24,145 nucleotides of DNA, taken from Asterionellopsis glacialis (lineage: Eukaryota; Bacillariophyta; Plagiogrammaphyceae; Rhaphoneidales; Asterionellopsidaceae). This document shows positions 19,971 through 24,145 of the stretch, piece after piece. The number at the start of each line of letters is the position of its first letter. Position 1 is the first letter of the stretch. A program made the translations under genes and the position numbers. The notes below the pieces were generated by a model. It searched no databases. It worked only from the letters and a program-made list of their open reading frames with translations, and was not told the DNA's origin. The stretch spans positions 1 through 24,145 of the forward strand of contig WKLE02000552.1 in NCBI GenBank assembly GCA_014885115.2, read 5' to 3'.

Positions 19971-21467
19971 CTAAATCTGTGTAGCATTGCGACCTGGTAA
20001 ACGACGATTTCGTCGCATTTTCCCAATATATAGAATAATTAACATTGCAGCAAAGTTGCGCCATTTCTTCCACTTTGTTGTTCCCTTGATTTGTTGGAGT
20101 TGTGTCCATATCCGTTGTTGTGTGTATGAAAGGAATTTGAGTTTGTACAGTTGTTCTGGTTGTGTGGTAGCAGCATCAACATTAGGATTGATGGGGGTAT
20201 TGTCAACCATTCGTTTAGCAATAAGTGTACCGATAGATGTTAAAGCAACGCCAGCTATTCCAAACGCAGTTATTCCTTCAATCACTCCCATGAATACCTT
20301 TCGCGCTCTAGGACTGTAACGCATGTGTGTCATCAATGCAACAGAAGCAGTCATCCCTATGGCTTTGATAGATCGATCCGGAATGCCTTCACAAACATTT
20401 TTTACCGAAGTGGACATTACCTCCTTCATGACTGACATTAAAACATCCTCAAAATTATCAAGTGTCGTAGGATTAACCGATCTAGGTAGTGGGTGCACTG
20501 TTTCAGTTTTTGTTGACCTTGATGATGAATTATCTTTGTGTATTGAATCAGCTTGGACGTTACTACCTTTCGACGATTGGCGATCCGAGGAGGGTGCTAC
20601 ATCATGATGTACTGGTGCAGAAGGAGCTGTTTTTCCTTCACTTTCCCCAGCTTTAGTATGTAAGGGAGCCGAATCCCCTACAACCTCGGAAGACGATTCA
20701 TTGCTACTGCAACTCTCTGACGCATCATCCCATGCTCCATTGTGGACAGGTAGGTCCTGTGGACAGAGCGAACGCTGAAAAATCTTTCCATCCTTACCAC
20801 TACTTTGTTTTGTAGCAGTAGTGGTGTTTTCTCTAATACCTCTATCCTTTCCTTTCTCTTCTGCTACCTGGTCCCCATCGTTAGTATTCACCCATTCTTG
20901 AATTGGATCCGGAAAAAGCTTAAGTACACCTCCAGGTGTATGTAATATTGTATCTGCTTCTGCTTGATGTGTGCCAAAACATGCACCTACAAGACGGGTT
21001 CGTTGTTCTTCATTCACAAAATTATACATGGCTGCATTCCCCACAAAGGTCGATACGATAACCGCAAATAATCCCTCTTTATCAAACAAGGCCCGTAAAA
21101 TATCATCAAGAACAATTGAATTTAGCATAGTTCGTAGGGATGATCGGCATTTGGCTTTGGCCAATAACGATACATCCAAGACAGTCATGGCAAGCCCTAA
21201 CAATATAAAAACTATACGGATCCATGATTGCATTGATATATCCTTGAGTATTGGATATAACAAACTGAAAAGGGTTCCGGCGATGATTATGGGTCCCCTC
21301 AATAAAACCATGTCTAGTGATGGTGACAATTGCGGTGGCGATGATTGGTCCGCTGTCGGCGCTGTTGTCGTCGACGCCATCTTGACTGCTCCCTTTTTGG
21401 ATGGGCGTATGTGTTCTGCTTTCTCAGTTTTGCTAGCTGTCGGTCCGCCGGCCACGACGATCTGCAT
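19971..21467 (-). CDS. Unrecognised multi-pass membrane protein
   Basis: Intronless frame of 498 aa. I do not recognise the family. Hydrophobic helices are visible at about 54-74 (LLRGPIIIAGTLFSLLYPIL), 82-104 (WIRIVFILLGLAMTVLDVSL), 393-416 (VFMGVIEGITAFGIAGVALT) and 470-483 (RNFAAMLIILYIGKM). Between the second and third lies a long polar region (about 190-335) rich in Ser, Asp and Lys, probably disordered. The segment at 335-392 is amphipathic and looks better conserved (NFEDVLMSVMKEVMSTSVKN). The C-terminus is very basic (KMRRNRRLPGR). No signal peptide is clear. Met30 (21380) is an alternative start with a typical eukaryotic N-terminus (MASTTT). The gene converges with the FAIM-like/RRM gene across 239 bp and diverges from the PH/C2 gene. 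Confidence 0.75.
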   Translation of the reverse strand: MQIVVAGGPTASKTEKAEHIRPSKKGAVKMASTTTAPTADQSSPPQLSPSLDMVLLRGPIIIAGTLFSLLYPILKDISMQSWIRIVFILLGLAMTVLDVSLLAKAKCRSSLRTMLNSIVLDDILRALFDKEGLFAVIVSTFVGNAAMYNFVNEEQRTRLVGACFGTHQAEADTILHTPGGVLKLFPDPIQEWVNTNDGDQVAEEKGKDRGIRENTTTATKQSSGKDGKIFQRSLCPQDLPVHNGAWDDASESCSSNESSSEVVGDSAPLHTKAGESEGKTAPSAPVHHDVAPSSDRQSSKGSNVQADSIHKDNSSSRSTKTETVHPLPRSVNPTTLDNFEDVLMSVMKEVMSTSVKNVCEGIPDRSIKAIGMTASVALMTHMRYSPRARKVFMGVIEGITAFGIAGVALTSIGTLIAKRMVDNTPINPNVDAATTQPEQLYKLKFLSYTQQRIWTQLQQIKGTTKWKKWRNFAAMLIILYIGKMRRNRRLPGRNATQI

Positions 21468-22772
21468 GCATCGTCGTCTTGGATTTTATGATTTCTCTGG
21501 GGGTACCTGCTACCAGGTACTGGAAGACTGGTTTACCTGTACGGTACAATTCATATAGTATTAGTTTATATATGAAGTACCAGGAACAAGAATTAGCAGT
21601 AAATTAGCCAATAGGACATCCTATGAAAGGTTTGTCCTGCATACCAGGTAAAATATTGGTACCACTTACCGTTGGATTTCCTATACCAGGTATGGTATAA
21701 AGGATAAGAAAGGCACAGCCGAAGATCGAGATCGGCGAGAACTTGTTCGAGTTATACCGGTACTTACCTGTACGTCGTTAGACTTCTGTAGATTCCTACC
21801 AGGTATCACGGAAACTTCCGGGACTGCCTCGGATGACAAATCTACCCGGGTAACGGACATTACGTACTGGTAACGTACCTCTACTTTGTATCTCGAGGAC
21901 CCCCCCTTGCACAAAATAATAGTCCTAGGTACATACTAAATTTAACTGTACCAGGTAGACGGTAAGAACTCTCTCATATCCTGTTTGGGTACATACGAGG
22001 CTTTATTTAAGGTTTCTACGGCCAAAAGCATCGTACTAAGAAACTCATTGCACCAGAATGGTAGATCTCCATCTTTGTACTATTTTACTCGTATTATAAT
22101 TACTTAACAACAATTTGAAGTTCAAAGGTTTTTAATTAATAAAATATATGATATTCATCAATCATTGGTTGCGAGTCTTATGCTTGGAAAGGGACCAGTA
22201 GCATCACTAGCTCATACGATTTAGTTCAAGACTATACGTAAAGACGACATATTATTATGAACGTGTCAAGAAGTAACAGTAGTTTTTAGAACACCCCTAC
22301 TAACTCCGCAGTTTTTTTTTGGCAAGACAGCCAATAACATCCGCCGACAACTGTTTTTTTTAAACAGAAGCAGTGCTTGCGACAACGTGCAGCAGTTACC
22401 AGTACCCGAACCAGGTACATTTGTTCGCTTCATGCCTACTGACTGTACAATATGTTGTACTTTGTACGTTCGTTCTCTGCCTTACCCTCAATTCTTCCGG
22501 TAATAATTTTGGTGCCTACATGGTGCAAATTCACATTCATGCGACGCGAGGACCGATACATCCTCCGCGTTATCAATAGAGGGAGGCGGTATCATCAAAG
22601 GCCGATAAAGGAAGTGCGAGGAGGGAGGGAACAAAAGAAGGGAAGACTGCTATTCCATATAGACGACATCAGCTACACTGCACGACAGGGTGCTCCCTTG
22701 TTGGAGAATAAAGAGCATTGGTCGTCTCTACTCGTACATTACTGATTTTAATTATATACTTCCGTAACCAGC
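21468..22772. promoter_or_regulatory. Divergent region with the densest TACCWGGTA cluster
   Basis: Exact copies start at 21511, 21642, 21684, 21797 and 21949, with near copies at about 21576 (TACCAGGAA) and 22410 (AACCAGGTA) and related words such as TACCGGTAC near 21756. It separates the divergent membrane-protein and PH/C2 genes. A 97-codon frame at 22452-22745 and others here have no recognisable domain and are not credited. Confidence 0.5.
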
Positions 22773-24145
22773 ATGTCGAGTAGTAAGCATGGCGAGGGAT
22801 CATCATTTGATGGGCTTGCGATGCTGTCAAAAGTGTTTCCACTGTCACTAATAAGTCCGCGAGGATCAAGTCAACATCGAGGGTTACAGTCAGTCCCAGA
22901 AGAAATTGATATGGACCCGTCAGAACAAAATGCTAGAGATATTCTAGAAGACGATCCACATTCCCTAGAAGGAATCTTATGGCATCGAAAGGGAAATTCA
23001 AATTTGCCAACATGGAAACGACGATACGTCAAGCTTAATTTACTGGATGGGGGAAGTTTGGCAGTGTTTCGATTCCCACACAAAAAGCCATATCATCATG
23101 TACGAGAAATGTACTCGCGGTTGCACCGACAGGGGTCCAATTTGAATGAATCGGGAGATCGATTGCTTTGTCTGTACGTACCTGCGGAAGTACCATGGAT
23201 GGTGCGGGATGTATCCAATGATTCGTCCATGTTTCTTGTTGAAATACCCACGGACGGGAATATTTTAGATCAAGTTTTGGAATATCATCATGCAGATCAT
23301 GAAGAGGAAGATTCAGTGCACGATCAACATTATCATCGTGGGCACGATCACTTAATGCCGAGTGACTCCGATGTTGATAGTTTGAGCTCCAATGAAGAAA
23401 TGAGCTGGGATGTAGGATCAGCCATGACGCGTGACATTCCCACAGGAAAAAAACACAAAAATTCATTACCGAAAGATGTGGCCAAGGCTAAAAAGAAACA
23501 CAAGCCATTGCGATTTTACTTTCAATGTCCAAGAGAGGCAAATGAAAAGGCGTTGTGGTTAAGAGCACTCTCACAAGTAGGAAGGGTCAGTCCAGAATCA
23601 AAAAAGAAACGGAAACTATTTGGCTCATTGGCTCATGTGGCACGAGTGAGTCGCATTCGTAGTCCTGCCAGTGCTAAATTTGCTGAAAACAGTCGTCGTT
23701 TGGAACTTGGAAGATCTAAGTTGCTATCAAAACTAACAACGCGACATCTACCAACTCATACCGAGGTAGAAGATTTAGCAACCAATGTCTCTCAATCAGC
23801 ACAAGAAAAGGAATACCGTGTCCAACCAAATTATGCGTACCCGCATACATGGATGACACGCCAAGAATTACGGGATGAAATGATTTTACCCTCACATGAA
23901 TTCCATGATTTGACAATACCTTCAGAGAGGGGAAAAGAAATAGGAACAATGAGAGTTGAAGTGTTGCAATGTCTTGGATTGCCAAAGCTTGATGTACGGA
24001 ATGATACAGATGCCGTTGCCTATTGTGTTCTTGGTTCGTATGCCTTTGCAACGGATGTCATTCCAGCATGTGGTAGTCCCATGTGGTTAGCTAAGATGCG
24101 TCGTGCGTGTATTTTCCCTGTCTTTCATGCATACGCCCGCCTCTA
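22773..24145 (+). CDS. PH and C2 domain protein, 3' truncated by window end
   Basis: Open from Met22773 (first ATG after an in-frame stop at 22749) to the window edge: 457 codons with no stop. A pleckstrin-homology domain begins at about residue 63 (SLEGILWHRKG, TWKRRYVKLN) and ends with RFYFQCPREANEKALWLRAL (about 247-266). Between its early strands and its last strands and helix lies a long insert (about 165-245) with a His/Asp/Glu-rich run (YHHADHEEEDSVHDQHYHRG, 171-190) and a Lys-rich run. After a basic linker, a C2-type beta domain starts at about 391 (GTMRVEVLQCLGLPKLD, DAVAYCVLGSYAFATDVI). Both domain types usually bind membrane lipids, so a peripheral membrane or signalling role is likely. 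Whether the C2 domain binds calcium cannot be judged from the visible part. Confidence 0.85.
   Translation, partial: MSSSKHGEGSSFDGLAMLSKVFPLSLISPRGSSQHRGLQSVPEEIDMDPSEQNARDILEDDPHSLEGILWHRKGNSNLPTWKRRYVKLNLLDGGSLAVFRFPHKKPYHHVREMYSRLHRQGSNLNESGDRLLCLYVPAEVPWMVRDVSNDSSMFLVEIPTDGNILDQVLEYHHADHEEEDSVHDQHYHRGHDHLMPSDSDVDSLSSNEEMSWDVGSAMTRDIPTGKKHKNSLPKDVAKAKKKHKPLRFYFQCPREANEKALWLRALSQVGRVSPESKKKRKLFGSLAHVARVSRIRSPASAKFAENSRRLELGRSKLLSKLTTRHLPTHTEVEDLATNVSQSAQEKEYRVQPNYAYPHTWMTRQELRDEMILPSHEFHDLTIPSERGKEIGTMRVEVLQCLGLPKLDVRNDTDAVAYCVLGSYAFATDVIPACGSPMWLAKMRRACIFPVFHAYARL

Noticed and set aside
22452..22745. 97-codon plus-strand frame before the PH/C2 gene
   Set aside because: No domain and a different frame from the PH/C2 gene, which has an in-frame stop just upstream of its own ATG; probably leader or promoter DNA.

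Overview
The window reads as nuclear DNA of a photosynthetic stramenopile, most likely a pennate diatom. Three features support this: compact spliceosomal introns (mostly 83-130 nt) with GTAAGT-like donors; two or three N-termini with a signal peptide followed by a diatom-style cleavage motif (VA/FRP, VVA/FG, TA/LQT); and a thylakoid-lumen FKBP with a tripartite presequence. Species cannot be fixed from sequence alone.

Layout: (1) 1-1450, upstream region of an LRR gene, full of TACCTGGTA-type palindromes. (2) 1451-4070 (+), a six-exon, single-pass membrane LRR receptor-like protein without a kinase. (3) 4071-8617, a 4.5 kb gene-free region between two convergent genes, holding a diverged tandem array (about 170-195 bp period) and a dead LINE-like fragment flanked by a 14-bp direct repeat. 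(4) 8618-10600 (-), proline iminopeptidase with low-complexity inserts. (5) 11543-13979 (+), class 3 lipase with a GC-AG intron, a 15-nt microexon and an ambiguous 3' end. (6) 14490-15582 (+), plastid-targeted tRNA (guanine-N7) methyltransferase. (7) 16031-16699 (-), lumenal FKBP-type prolyl isomerase. (8) 17770-19731 (+), a protein combining a FAIM-like beta-sandwich with an RRM. (9) 19971-21467 (-), an unrecognised multi-pass membrane protein. (10) 22773-24145 (+), a PH + C2 protein cut by the window end.

The genes do not form a pathway; they look like an ordinary set of neighbouring eukaryotic genes in mixed orientation. At least two (TrmB, FKBP), perhaps also the peptidase, point to the plastid. 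The most unusual window-wide pattern is a nearly palindromic 9-mer, TACCWGGTA. I found 15 exact copies by eye, all in 5'-flanking DNA, with none in coding sequence and none in the three convergent 3'-3' gaps. I see no clearly new multi-gene system; the FAIM-like/RRM fusion, the motif and the lipase splicing are the best leads.
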